A stretch of 64,000 nucleotides of DNA from positions 105,222 to 169,221 of the forward strand of contig NZ_JAUFQJ010000011.1 in NCBI RefSeq assembly GCF_030409685.1. Reading direction: 5' to 3'. The stretch is from Ferruginibacter paludis (GTDB taxonomy: Bacteria > Bacteroidota > Bacteroidia > Chitinophagales > Chitinophagaceae). Below, piece after piece: positions 8,470 to 16,982 of this stretch; position 1 is the first letter of the stretch, and each line of letters opens with the position of its first letter. A program made the translations under genes and the position numbers. Below the pieces are notes generated by a model, which made no database searches, was not told where the DNA came from, and worked only from the letters and a program-made list of their open reading frames with translations.

Positions 8470-9045
8470 TTAGAATGTAAATATACGTTCGGGTGTAATG
8501 CAATAATCCAGCCTGATATCGTAAGGATTTACGTCGTCAATAACGTCTATGGCATCAAAATAACTAAACCCTATTTTGATACTTTTGGGGCTGCATTTAT
8601 TTAAAAAACGGTCATAATACCCCTTGCCATAACCTACCCTGTTACCGGTTTTGTCAAAACTTATTAAGGGAATAATGGACAGCTCTATTTCAGATGCAGG
8701 GACGGCAGTGCAACCGACAGGCTCGTCAATTCCATATTTATTGGTCTCAAAATAACTGTCATCATCTACCAAAACTGCCTGCATTTCGCATTGGTTTTGA
8801 TCATTCATCATGACAGGGTAGAGTAATTTCATATCTCTATTTTTAAAGAAGCAATAATCTGTAATTAATTGAGGATCAAATTCTGACATTTTTTGAAACG
8901 GAGAGTAGGTAAGTATTATTGTCGGGATGTCAATAGGCAACCGTTGAAAATGAATCAGCATCAAGTCACTCATTTTCTCTCTCTCAGAAAAAGAAAGTTG
9001 TTGTCTTTTCGTTTTATAAAGATTCCTGATTTCACTCTTGTACAT
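8470..9045 (-). CDS. 5-formyltetrahydrofolate cyclo-ligase
   Basis: The enzyme converts 5-formyl-THF and ATP to 5,10-methenyl-THF, recycling a storage folate in the cytosol. The N-terminus begins with the usual basic helix (KSEIRNLYKTKRQQLS) and the ATP/Mg signature GYGKGYYDRFL is near residue 138. At 191 residues it has normal length. It sits in a minus-strand run between rsmD and lpxK, with a 51-base gap to rsmD. In enterobacteria the gene is called ygfA or fau. ATG at 9045. Confidence 0.94.
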   Translation of the reverse strand: MYKSEIRNLYKTKRQQLSFSEREKMSDLMLIHFQRLPIDIPTIILTYSPFQKMSEFDPQLITDYCFFKNRDMKLLYPVMMNDQNQCEMQAVLVDDDSYFETNKYGIDEPVGCTAVPASEIELSIIPLISFDKTGNRVGYGKGYYDRFLNKCSPKSIKIGFSYFDAIDVIDDVNPYDIRLDYCITPERIFTF

Positions 9046-9096
9046 CGTTGTTTGTAAGATTGGGCCAACAATTAAAATAATGTGGAAGAAACAATT

Positions 9097-9633
9097 TTAT
9101 TGGATAAAGATAGAAAAGATTGTAGTGCCGTAATTGCGTTCGGCGTGGTAGTGATCAAACCTTTTATAGTCATTACGCGGCGTATGTTCCAGCACAAACC
9201 AGCCTTTTGTTTTAAGTAAACCTTTGTCAAATATTTTTCTAGGAAGTTCGTCAATAGTTCCCAACGCATAGGGCGGGCCTGCAAAAATGAAATCAAACTG
9301 ATCAGCACAATTGTCGATAAATTTAAAAACATCTGACTTTACCAGTTTAAAATTTTCCAGTGCCAGGGAAGCTGAAGTTTTTTTTATAAAGTCAAACATG
9401 TTATTGTCTTTTTCAACAATGGTTAAGTCCGCTGCTCCCCTGCTGGCAAGTTCGTAACTGATACTACCAGTGCCACCAAAAAGATCCAGTGTTTTAAGTC
9501 CATCAATATCAAGGTTATTCTGAATGATATTAAACAAACCCTCTTTGGCAATATCTGTAGTTGGCCTAGTGTAAGGCATATTCGCAGGCGGATTTATTTT
9601 TCTGCCACCGTGAATGCCGCTGATTATACGCAT
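9097..9633 (-). CDS. rsmD: 16S rRNA (guanine(966)-N2)-methyltransferase
   Basis: RsmD methylates G966 of 16S rRNA in the assembling 30S subunit using S-adenosylmethionine. Visible are the N-terminal MRIISG and RPTTD..KE.LFNI segments, the SAM-binding motif LDLFGGTGS (49-57) and an acidic residue near E74 for the ribose. The catalytic motif, normally (D/N)PPY, reads AGPPY with Gly at 119 (codon 9277-9279), an unusual loss of the acidic/amide side chain that holds the target amino group. Either an alternative residue serves or activity is altered. The gene overlaps the end of the DUF3822 gene by 10 bases, a common arrangement in Bacteroidota. Confidence 0.92.
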   Translation of the reverse strand: MRIISGIHGGRKINPPANMPYTRPTTDIAKEGLFNIIQNNLDIDGLKTLDLFGGTGSISYELASRGAADLTIVEKDNNMFDFIKKTSASLALENFKLVKSDVFKFIDNCADQFDFIFAGPPYALGTIDELPRKIFDKGLLKTKGWFVLEHTPRNDYKRFDHYHAERNYGTTIFSIFIQ

Positions 9634-10451
9634 GCTGCAATTTCAAATAAATGACTAAAATAATGCGGAGCATAATTTTTTATTCCTTCATCATAAGTAA
9701 ATGTTTCGGGTAGTGAGCAGAACCTGATCTCCGGCAAATATTTTTTTAATTCCTTGTATAAAGCAGACTCCTGGTCAATCATTCCATTTAATACCACTTC
9801 CGTCTCCTTCAATGGCGCTCCAAACTGTTCACAAATACTTAATAAATAATAAGCCGCATCCTCAGGTAACTTGTAGTCAAATTGCTGGATGATTTGAAGC
9901 TGACCATTTTTTATTAATTGCACCATAAAATGGTTAGTACTAAAAATACAATACAACAAATTAATGGTGTCCTTTTTTGCACCGGACAATATGGAATATA
10001 AATGCCAGTGCGCAGCGGATGGATATAAATTTGCTACCACTTCTTCTACAGATTTTGGTATACGGTAAATATTTTGCAAATTAAGCTGGTATACCAAATC
10101 ACTTTTGGTGACGCTTTCATCCTCTTCTCCATAAACAAGGTTCAGCATTTCTGTAGCAGTCGCAGTATTTACAAAACGGGCCGGCACAAGTAAAGCCTCA
10201 GAAAAAGCGTAAATAATACTTACTTTTTTAAACGATTGGCGAAGCAACGGTTGTTCGCTTACAATGTCTTTAAAATAATCCGCTGCTTTGTCGTTTGTTG
10301 TGGCAGCACTGAAATGATAAACTGATAGCGCAAAACAACTGTTGTCTGCAGATAATGCCCAGTAAGAAATGCCCTGACCACTTAGCTCGATAAATAAACT
10401 GCATCCTGCAGTATCCGGTACATCGGTCAGTATATTGAAAGTTGAAATCAA
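9624..10451 (-). CDS. DUF3822 family protein
   Basis: This 275-residue protein is a member of the Bacteroidota-specific DUF3822 family by its place (directly upstream of and overlapping rsmD) and by its composition: an actin-like-fold pattern of alternating beta strands (LFIELSGQGISYWAL) and a central LNLVYGEED segment. Its role is unknown. The start is probably TTG at 10449-10451; no in-frame ATG lies in the first 90 codons and an in-frame stop lies a few codons upstream. The 43-base divergent gap to the MATE gene must hold both promoters. Confidence 0.82.
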   Translation of the reverse strand: MISTFNILTDVPDTAGCSLFIELSGQGISYWALSADNSCFALSVYHFSAATTNDKAADYFKDIVSEQPLLRQSFKKVSIIYAFSEALLVPARFVNTATATEMLNLVYGEEDESVTKSDLVYQLNLQNIYRIPKSVEEVVANLYPSAAHWHLYSILSGAKKDTINLLYCIFSTNHFMVQLIKNGQLQIIQQFDYKLPEDAAYYLLSICEQFGAPLKETEVVLNGMIDQESALYKELKKYLPEIRFCSLPETFTYDEGIKNYAPHYFSHLFEIAACV

Positions 10452-10479
10452 AATGTGTGTTTAGGCTGGCAAAATAAGA

Positions 10480-10487
10480 TAAATTTG
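10480..10487 (+). promoter_or_regulatory. Candidate -7 element TAAATTTG of the MATE gene
   Basis: An exact TAnnTTTG match ends 7 bases before the ATG at 10495, with TTTA at 10460-10463 as a possible -33 box. The predicted start of transcription falls about at the start codon, implying a very short leader or leaderless mRNA. Confidence 0.45.
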
Positions 10488-10494
10488 CCAACTT

Positions 10495-11853
10495 ATGGAA
10501 GTAACAGCACCAATAAAAGATTTAAAAGTAACCGTAACCAATAAACAGATACTTTCCATAGCCCTGCCCATTACCCTGGCTATAATTGTTCCCCAAATTA
10601 ATATGCTTACCAATAGTATATTCCTGGGCAATCTTAGCATTTCTGCTTTAGGTAATGCAGGTATTACCGGCGTTTTTTATTTAATATTTGCAGTTGCCGG
10701 AAACGGCCTTAACAATGGACTGCAGTCGGAATTCAGCAGATATGCCGGGGCAGACAATTCCAATGCTTTTAAAGTGATATTGGCGCAGGCTATACGCATC
10801 AGCCTTCAGTTAGCGATCGCTGGTATTTGTGTTACCTGGTTTATTGCGCCATTTATATTGCAGCAGGTTGCTGACCCGCTGGCTTATCCGCAGGAGATGT
10901 ATTTTTTAAAAATCCGTATTTTGGGTTTGCCTTTTTTGTACCTGTTTCAAATGGGCAATGCATTCCTGGTGGCTTCGCTTAACAGCCGCTACCTGATGAT
11001 TGGTTTTATTGCCGAAGCCGCCGTCAATATACTACTGGATTATTTACTTATTTATGGTCACTGGGGGTTGCCTGCCATGGGTTTCAACGGAGCTGCTGTC
11101 GCTTCTGTAATAGCCGAAGCTTGCGGTTTGATGGTATTGTTATTTGTAATTTATAAAACTGGCTTAAAGAAGGAGTACGGGGTGCTTACTACTTTTAAGT
11201 ATGATAAATCTACTACCCGGGAAATTATTCGGATTTCTACGCCACTGATTACACAGTATGTGATCAGTGTTACCACCTGGCTGGTGTTTTTTATTTTTAT
11301 TGAAGCTTTGCATGATCAGACAGCAAAAGCTATCAGTAATACCATGCGGAATGTGTTTGGCTTAACCGGAGTCTTTGTATGGGCTTTTGCAGGCACCTGT
11401 AATGTAATGGTCAGTAATTTAATGGGGCAAAAAAGAGAGGACAAAGTGCTGGAAGCTATTAAACGAATTATGCTCTGGTGCTTCGGCTTGTGTGCTTTTA
11501 TGTGCTTACTCGTCAACATTTTTCCTGCTGCATTTTTTAGTTTGTTTGGCCAGGGTAAAGAATTTGTAAAGGCAGGTATACCAGTAATACGAATGGTGAG
11601 CTGTGGTTTGCTGGTGATGAGTATTGCCAACATATGGTTAAATGGGGTTACCGGTACGGGTAAAACAACGGTGAATTTAATGATTGAAATAGTTGCCATT
11701 ACCTGTTATCTTATCTACACCTGGATATTCATGAAAATTCATTACATCAATCTTACTGTAGCATGGAGCAATGAATTGATCTACTGGTCGACCATATTTG
11801 TTCTTTCCTTTACTTTTCTTAAAAGCGGAAAATGGAAAACCAGGATCCGTTAG
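10495..11853 (+). CDS. MATE family efflux transporter
   Basis: This is an inner-membrane drug/toxin antiporter of the MATE family (Na+ or H+ coupled). The 452 residues contain about twelve hydrophobic helices in two related halves. Family features include LSIALPITLAIIVPQINMLTN at the start, a central polar loop, and NIWLNGVTGTGKT near residue 380 in the second half. Substrate cannot be read from sequence. It is divergent from the DUF3822/rsmD run and has no co-directional neighbour for more than 7 kb. Confidence 0.9.
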   Translation: MEVTAPIKDLKVTVTNKQILSIALPITLAIIVPQINMLTNSIFLGNLSISALGNAGITGVFYLIFAVAGNGLNNGLQSEFSRYAGADNSNAFKVILAQAIRISLQLAIAGICVTWFIAPFILQQVADPLAYPQEMYFLKIRILGLPFLYLFQMGNAFLVASLNSRYLMIGFIAEAAVNILLDYLLIYGHWGLPAMGFNGAAVASVIAEACGLMVLLFVIYKTGLKKEYGVLTTFKYDKSTTREIIRISTPLITQYVISVTTWLVFFIFIEALHDQTAKAISNTMRNVFGLTGVFVWAFAGTCNVMVSNLMGQKREDKVLEAIKRIMLWCFGLCAFMCLLVNIFPAAFFSLFGQGKEFVKAGIPVIRMVSCGLLVMSIANIWLNGVTGTGKTTVNLMIEIVAITCYLIYTWIFMKIHYINLTVAWSNELIYWSTIFVLSFTFLKSGKWKTRIR

Positions 11854-12118
11854 GCCATTCATTTTTTCTTTATCAATAGACAATTGACAGCAATTTTATT
11901 TTTTGGATAGTGGGCGACCCTCTCATTTAGAAAACCGTAAATAGTCTTCTATAACATAGTGTTATCTATTACAGGAACATCCTTCACTTCCATGTTTAGG
12001 ATGAAGCTACTGCGGGTAATAAATTGACTATAGCAATTCAGTAATGCTGCTCTTGTTCAGCAACTTTAAGGGGTGCAACTTTGTCTCAGAAAGGAAAGGT
12101 ATAAAGCCAAACCGATTG
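11854..12118 (+). other. Spacer between the MATE gene and the degenerate repeats
   Basis: No gene is supported here. The nearest plus-strand terminator is at 12453-12491, so plus-strand transcription from MATE may run through this spacer and the repeats. Confidence 0.4.
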
Positions 12119-12357
12119 AACCAATATCCGGCAGCAAGGTGTTTTGAAGCTGTAATTACAGGAAACCGGGCTTATGCTGTTAAAAGCGACGATGGCCAAA
12201 AAACTAATAAAACCAATATCTGATGCGGGGCATACAGCATCGCCTCATAAAAACCAGTCAACCCAATATCTAGATCTATGCTGTAAGAAGCGATGATGAT
12301 CCAAAACCAACAATCCGATACCCCTAGCCTATGCCCTTAAAAGCGACGATGGCAAAG
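12119..12357 (+). repeat. Degenerate ~50-bp repeats
   Basis: Diverged copies begin near 12119, 12210, 12261 and 12312. Each starts with a variant of ACCAATATC. Three contain a variant of TATGCTGTTAAAAGCGACGATGG (12173, 12277 and 12330); the one at 12210 carries GGGCATACAGCATCGCC instead, which is partly the reverse complement of that core. The last three units are about 50 bp each; the first is longer (~91 bp). No open frame runs through them. Confidence 0.55.
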
Positions 12358-12452
12358 CTTTAGTCAGGAAATATCTTTGATATGATTTTTGTAAAATAAC
12401 CAGGCTAAATGTAATCCTGAATCAGCCGGTGCATGCCGGTGATTGAAATTGG

Positions 12453-12491
12453 CTTCCACAGCGGTTTAAAAATACAGCTGTGGAAGTTTTT
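12453..12491 (+). terminator. Plus-strand terminator after the repeat region
   Basis: CTTCCACAGC (12453-12462) and GCTGTGGAAG (12477-12486) form a perfect 10-bp stem with a 14-nt loop, followed by TTTTT. It lies 600 bases after the MATE stop, so either the MATE transcript has a long 3' tail or the repeat region is itself transcribed. Confidence 0.75.
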
Positions 12492-12543
12492 GGTTTAGCG
12501 ACATTTGTCCCGGGGGTAACTCTTTATTAGTTTTAGACAGTGC

Positions 12544-12573
12544 ATAAAAAAAGCCGCAAATTTCTTTGCAGCT
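12544..12573 (-). terminator. Terminator of the M1 peptidase gene
   Basis: On the minus strand AGCTGCAAA, a GAAA tetraloop and TTTGCGGCT form a 9-bp stem (one G-T pair) followed by a run of T (12544-12551). It begins 21 bases after the stop codon of the gene at 12595. Confidence 0.88.
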
Positions 12574-12594
12574 TTTCCTACTATTTTCTGACTA

Positions 12595-14544
12595 CTAATT
12601 TGATTTCCAGGTATTGTTTGTGGCGTCCATATCAGGCAGAATCTTGTTAGGGTCTAACACAACACTCACCAGTTTTTCTGTTGTGGGTAATTTTACCTTC
12701 CAGGTATGGGTGTTGTTCCAAACTTCAACAGGTAGCCTGATAACATCTTTTTTTCCGCTGACAGTTTCGTAAGCCAACGTTACCGGCATTGCCATCTGGT
12801 CTAGATTTGCAATTGTTACAATTGCACCATTTGCCTCTGAATCCTTTTCGTATTTCACAGATTCTATGGCCTGGTCAAGCTTGTAATTTTCCAGGAACCA
12901 TCCTTTCCAAAACCAGCTCAGGTCTTCACCCGCTGTATTGTCCATTGTTCTGAAAAAATCCCAGGGTGTCGGATGTTTGAAAGCCCAGCGCTGAATGTAC
13001 AACCTGAAGGCATAATCAAACCTTTCCGGTCCCAGAATTTCGTTGCGCAATAATTCCAACCCATATCCGGGTTTAAAATACAAAGCAGTACCAATATTGG
13101 CTTCCTTCATCGCATCGGGCGTGTTTAAAATAGCTTCACTGTTTGGGTTAAAAAGATATTGCGCCATCTGCTGCATATTTTTCGGCTCTTCTTTATATTC
13201 ACCATTATTAAAATCCTCATGCGCCAGTGAATTGATAAATGTATTAAAGCCTTCATCCATCCAGCCGTATTTGCGTTCATTGCTTCCTACAATCATAGGA
13301 AACCAGGTATGCCCGAACTCATGATCGGTAACACCGAAAAGTCCTTCCTGCGTTGCTCTTGATCCGCAGAAAACAATACCGGGATATTCCATACCGCCCA
13401 CATTGCTCGCCACATTGGAAGCCGCAGGGTAAGGAAATTCATACCATCTTTTGCTATAATTCTCAATACTTTTTTTGGTGTATTCTGTTGCTCTTCCCCA
13501 CGCTTTGTCTCCATTGCTTTCAGCAGGGTATACACTCATTGCCAGCGACGTTTTGCCACTCGGTAAATTCATTTTTGCCGCATCCCAGATAAAAGCTTTC
13601 GAAGAAGCCCAGGATACATCTCTTGCATTGGTAATTTTATAATGCCAGGTAAGCGTTGTTCCTTTTGGCCTGGCGGCAGGATCCGTCACTTCTTTTTCTG
13701 AACGTATTATTACTGTCTTATCACTTTTCTTTGCACTTTCATAGCGTTGGTTTTGTGTGGGAGTAAGTACTTCGGAAGCGTTTTGCAATTCACCACTCGC
13801 TACAACGATATGGCTTGCCGGTACGGTAATGTTAAAATCGAAATCGCCGTATTCAAGATAAAACTCGCTCGGTCCCAGGTAGGGCAATGTATTCCATCCC
13901 TGTACTTCATCAAATACGCACATGCGTGGATACCACTGCGCAACAGCAAAAATATCGCCATTCTTCGTTTTTAAAATGCCGCAACGGTCAGCACCGTACT
14001 CCGGTATCGTAAACGAAAAGTCCATTTTTATTTTGATTGATTCGCCACCTGCTTTAACTGGTTTTGCCAACCGTATCTGCATTCTTGTATCCGTAATGGT
14101 ATAGTTAGCTGAAGCATCATTTATTTGTACGTTACTGATATTGTCACCTCCATTAAAACCGCTTTTGGCATCACCATACCGGCTGCGGCTATCAACCGGC
14201 ATACGCGCCTGTCCGCGACTTTTATTATTAAATAAATTCTGATCTAACTGCAGCCATAAAAATGGCAGGTCATGCGGACTGTTATTTTTGTAAGTAATTG
14301 TTACCGTCCCGGAAACCTGGTGTGCTACTTCATTCAGGGAGGCACTGATCTTGTAGTCGGCCCTGTTTTGCCAATAGCCAACATTGGGTTCACCTGATGC
14401 AGCCCGTGTAATGGTTTCACCATTTGGATAAAACAAGGGAGAAAATAATGCATGCGGATCATAGGCAGATGCAAATTTATCCTGGGAGAATCCGGCCAAA
14501 TAGAAGGTAAGCAACAGCACAACAGAGAAACATTTTTGTATCAT
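12595..14544 (-). CDS. M1 family zinc metallopeptidase
   Basis: This is an exported aminopeptidase-like gluzincin. A Sec signal ends near residue 20 (YLAGFSQ). Residues about 45-290 form the beta-sandwich N-terminal domain of M1 peptidases. The catalytic domain carries HEFGH at 408-412, with the third zinc ligand Glu431 exactly 18 residues after the second His. The substrate-binding GxMEN motif is replaced by GGMEYPG, as in other Bacteroidota M1-like proteins, so strict aminopeptidase activity is uncertain. Length 649 is normal for this subgroup. It has its own terminator and a 97-base gap to the upstream TPR gene, so it may be transcribed alone. Confidence 0.92.
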   Translation of the reverse strand: MIQKCFSVVLLLTFYLAGFSQDKFASAYDPHALFSPLFYPNGETITRAASGEPNVGYWQNRADYKISASLNEVAHQVSGTVTITYKNNSPHDLPFLWLQLDQNLFNNKSRGQARMPVDSRSRYGDAKSGFNGGDNISNVQINDASANYTITDTRMQIRLAKPVKAGGESIKIKMDFSFTIPEYGADRCGILKTKNGDIFAVAQWYPRMCVFDEVQGWNTLPYLGPSEFYLEYGDFDFNITVPASHIVVASGELQNASEVLTPTQNQRYESAKKSDKTVIIRSEKEVTDPAARPKGTTLTWHYKITNARDVSWASSKAFIWDAAKMNLPSGKTSLAMSVYPAESNGDKAWGRATEYTKKSIENYSKRWYEFPYPAASNVASNVGGMEYPGIVFCGSRATQEGLFGVTDHEFGHTWFPMIVGSNERKYGWMDEGFNTFINSLAHEDFNNGEYKEEPKNMQQMAQYLFNPNSEAILNTPDAMKEANIGTALYFKPGYGLELLRNEILGPERFDYAFRLYIQRWAFKHPTPWDFFRTMDNTAGEDLSWFWKGWFLENYKLDQAIESVKYEKDSEANGAIVTIANLDQMAMPVTLAYETVSGKKDVIRLPVEVWNNTHTWKVKLPTTEKLVSVVLDPNKILPDMDATNNTWKSN

Positions 14545-14641
14545 ATATTGATTTTAATATTTAAAAGTAATTTAAAAAAGTTTTTAAAAGATCATATTAA
14601 CGATAACGGCTCACTAAGTTTTCTCAGACTTAAAAATGGAA

Positions 14642-15394
14642 TTACTGAAGTTGTTTCAAAAGTTTCCTACCATCTGCTTTTATCAGCGGATCATCTTCTG
14701 TCTGGTTGGGGAGCGACAGCATTTTGTTCAGAATGGCGATAGCCTTGCTGTCTTCATCATTTTTTTGATATGCTCTTGCCAGTTCAAAATAGTTTAGAAT
14801 AAAACCGGCGGTGATACTGTTGGATTTTTCAAAAGCTGCGATGGCCCCGCTGATGGTACCAACGGGTATAGTGCCATATAATAATTTTGCCGCAGTACGC
14901 TCAATAATATTTAATTCACTTAATTCAAAATTCCATCTCCCTAATACATGCCATGCTTTAAAATTACGCGGATCATTTTTTATGGCAATATCAACGTACT
15001 TCCGGATTTCTTTGGCAGTTGAAATCTTTTCTTTGCCGCTTTTGTTCAGTGAACTTCTGCCCAGCGCAATCGCCATTACGCAGTTGGATTCAGCGTTGTT
15101 GGGATCTATTTTTAAAGCAACGTCGGCATACATCAACGCAGCTTTATAATAATCATTCGTAACAGCTTTATCTGCTTGCCGTTTTCCGATTCTGCTGCAC
15201 AATTCGCTGCATTTATTGAGTGCATTGATATTAGTAGGCTGTAATTGTAGTATCTGCTTATAGGTAATAAAAGCAGCATTTTCATTGGGAATCGCTTCAA
15301 ACCTGTTGGCTTCTTTGAGCAACAGGCCGATATCCTGGGCAGCTGCCGGGAAACAGTACAGTAAAGAAAACACAAACACTATTGTTTTTATCAT
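14642..15394 (-). CDS. Exported TPR-repeat protein
   Basis: The 250-residue product has a signal peptide ending about AAAQD and several tetratricopeptide-like helix pairs (ALMYADVALKIDPNNAES; DIAIKNDPRNFKAWHVLGRWNF; FELARAYQKNDEDSKAIAIL). TPRs bind partner proteins; no enzymatic domain is seen. The pattern resembles the periplasmic RMD1-like regulators of microtubule type only in being TPR-based, so no specific name is given. Its ATG overlaps the folB stop by four bases (15391-15394), which shows translational coupling with folB. Confidence 0.82.
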   Translation of the reverse strand: MIKTIVFVFSLLYCFPAAAQDIGLLLKEANRFEAIPNENAAFITYKQILQLQPTNINALNKCSELCSRIGKRQADKAVTNDYYKAALMYADVALKIDPNNAESNCVMAIALGRSSLNKSGKEKISTAKEIRKYVDIAIKNDPRNFKAWHVLGRWNFELSELNIIERTAAKLLYGTIPVGTISGAIAAFEKSNSITAGFILNYFELARAYQKNDEDSKAIAILNKMLSLPNQTEDDPLIKADGRKLLKQLQ

Positions 15395-15744
15395 GAGAAT
15401 GCTTTGGAATAACTAATACCCACAGTTCCCTGGAAATTGGTAATCGGCGGATTTAATTTTTTAACGCTAACGCTTACGGTTTTTATTTTCTTGTCAAAGC
15501 CCCCTACCCGCTCAGCTAATTCCTGCACAACCGTTTCCAGCAAGGGGGTTGGTACGTCCATCACTTGCTTAATGATGGCGTGCAATGCTACATAGTCAAC
15601 CGACTGATGCAGTTTGGTAATTGTTTCCGGTGCATCAATCACGACATCCATGTTTACTTCAAAATCATTGCCCAGTATCTTTTCTTCCTTAAACATCCCG
15701 TGAAAAGACCGAAATATAAGACTATGCAGGTGAATAGTAATCAT
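15391..15744 (-). CDS. folB: Dihydroneopterin aldolase
   Basis: FolB cleaves 7,8-dihydroneopterin to 6-hydroxymethyl-7,8-dihydropterin and glycolaldehyde in folate synthesis. The 117-residue protein shows the family pattern: ITIHLHSLIFRSFHG at the N-terminus, a DYVALHAIIKQVM segment, the catalytic-type ETVVQELAER helix and VSVSVKKLNPPI near the end. Start: ATG at 15744 gives MITIHL; a TTG one codon upstream is possible but less likely. It forms a small operon with the TPR gene. No other folate gene is adjacent. Confidence 0.93.
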   Translation of the reverse strand: MITIHLHSLIFRSFHGMFKEEKILGNDFEVNMDVVIDAPETITKLHQSVDYVALHAIIKQVMDVPTPLLETVVQELAERVGGFDKKIKTVSVSVKKLNPPITNFQGTVGISYSKAFS

Positions 15745-15856
15745 CAAAAATGATTAAAGGTGAACGGAAGACATACATATTAAACCAATTGATAACTGGC
15801 AATAAATCCGCACCAGTATCAAGCGACGCTATTCTTCAATGCAGGTAATTGCTGCT

Positions 15857-16807
15857 TTAATGAACATGTTCTTTTGCACCTAAATATCTTTCGGCATCCA
15901 AGGCAGCCATGCAACCGCTGCCTGCAGCGGTTACCGCCTGGCGGTATATTTTATCCTGCACATCACCGGCCGCGAAGACGCCTTCGATATTTGTTTTCGA
16001 TGTACCCGGAATTGTTACAATATAACCGGCCTCATCTGTAGTTATCCAGTCTTTAAAAATATCGCTATTAGGATGATGACCGATTGCAACAAAAAAAGCA
16101 CTAACCGGGATAGTTGATTTTTCCCCTGTTTCATTGTTTTTTATGCGCACCGCTTCTACCTTTTTTTCTCCTACAATTTCATCGGTTTCACTGTGCCAGT
16201 AAACGGTTATATTCTTTGTATTCAACACCCTTGTTTGCATTACCTTGCTGGCACGCATCTCTCCTTTTCTCACAATCATGTGCACATGCGAACAGATATT
16301 GGAAAGATACAATGCTTCCTCAGCAGCAGTGTCTCCGGCGCCGACAATGGCCACTTCTTTGCCTTTAAAGAAAAAACCATCACACACAGCACAGGCACTT
16401 ACCCCATACCCGTTAAGGCGCTGCTCGCTTTCTATGCCCAGCCATTTGGCCGAAGCGCCAGTTGAAATAATAACCGCATCTGCTTCAATCCACTTTTCTT
16501 CGTCAATTTCGATTTTATAAGGCTGGGTTGTAAAATCTACTCTGGTAGCAAGTCCATAGCGGATATCCGCTCCCATTCTTTTCGCCTGGTTCTCAAAATT
16601 CACCATCATATCCGGGCCTTGTATTCCTTCAGGATAACCGGGATAATTTTCAACTTCGGTAGTAATAGTTAACTGGCCGCCAGGTTGTATTCCCTGGTAT
16701 AATACTGGTTTCAATCCTGCTCTGCTGGCATAAATGGCAGCTGTGTAGCCTGCCGGTCCGGAACCTATGATTAAACAATGAACTTTTTCTGCTGTTTGAT
16801 TTTCCAT
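15857..16807 (-). CDS. trxB: Thioredoxin-disulfide reductase
   Basis: TrxB transfers electrons from NADPH through FAD to thioredoxin in the cytosol. Visible are the FAD dinucleotide motif IIGSGPAGYTAA near the N-terminus, the redox-active CAVC (Cys139 and Cys142 counted from this start), the NADPH motif VAIVGAGDTAAEEA and the C-terminal GVFAAGDVQD. The start at 16807 (MENQTAEKV) matches the usual family N-terminus; an in-frame ATG at 16828 would add seven residues. A TAnnTTTG element at 16846-16853 gives a leader of about 33 bases to the chosen start. Confidence 0.95.
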   Translation of the reverse strand: MENQTAEKVHCLIIGSGPAGYTAAIYASRAGLKPVLYQGIQPGGQLTITTEVENYPGYPEGIQGPDMMVNFENQAKRMGADIRYGLATRVDFTTQPYKIEIDEEKWIEADAVIISTGASAKWLGIESEQRLNGYGVSACAVCDGFFFKGKEVAIVGAGDTAAEEALYLSNICSHVHMIVRKGEMRASKVMQTRVLNTKNITVYWHSETDEIVGEKKVEAVRIKNNETGEKSTIPVSAFFVAIGHHPNSDIFKDWITTDEAGYIVTIPGTSKTNIEGVFAAGDVQDKIYRQAVTAAGSGCMAALDAERYLGAKEHVH

Positions 16808-16845
16808 ATTTTTCTTATTGCCGGTCAATTGTTTTTCAGGCGTCG

Positions 16846-16853
16846 CAAATTTA
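16846..16853 (-). promoter_or_regulatory. Candidate -7 element TAAATTTG of trxB
   Basis: Exact TAnnTTTG on the minus strand, 39 bases before the chosen trxB ATG, with a TTTA-type box about 17 bases further upstream. Confidence 0.5.
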
Positions 16854-16982
16854 CACGATTATTTGTTATATAAAATGAAATGACTTGATAGCGTGTACAC
16901 CGGTTTATTATTCTTATAAAGCGTTATTGACCCTAATTAATAGCAGAATTCTATCAACTAATTGCCTTTTTTGGAAACATAA

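Noticed and set aside
12119..12357. CRISPR-like array
   Set aside because: Repeats are too diverged, unit lengths vary and there are no unique spacers or cas genes.
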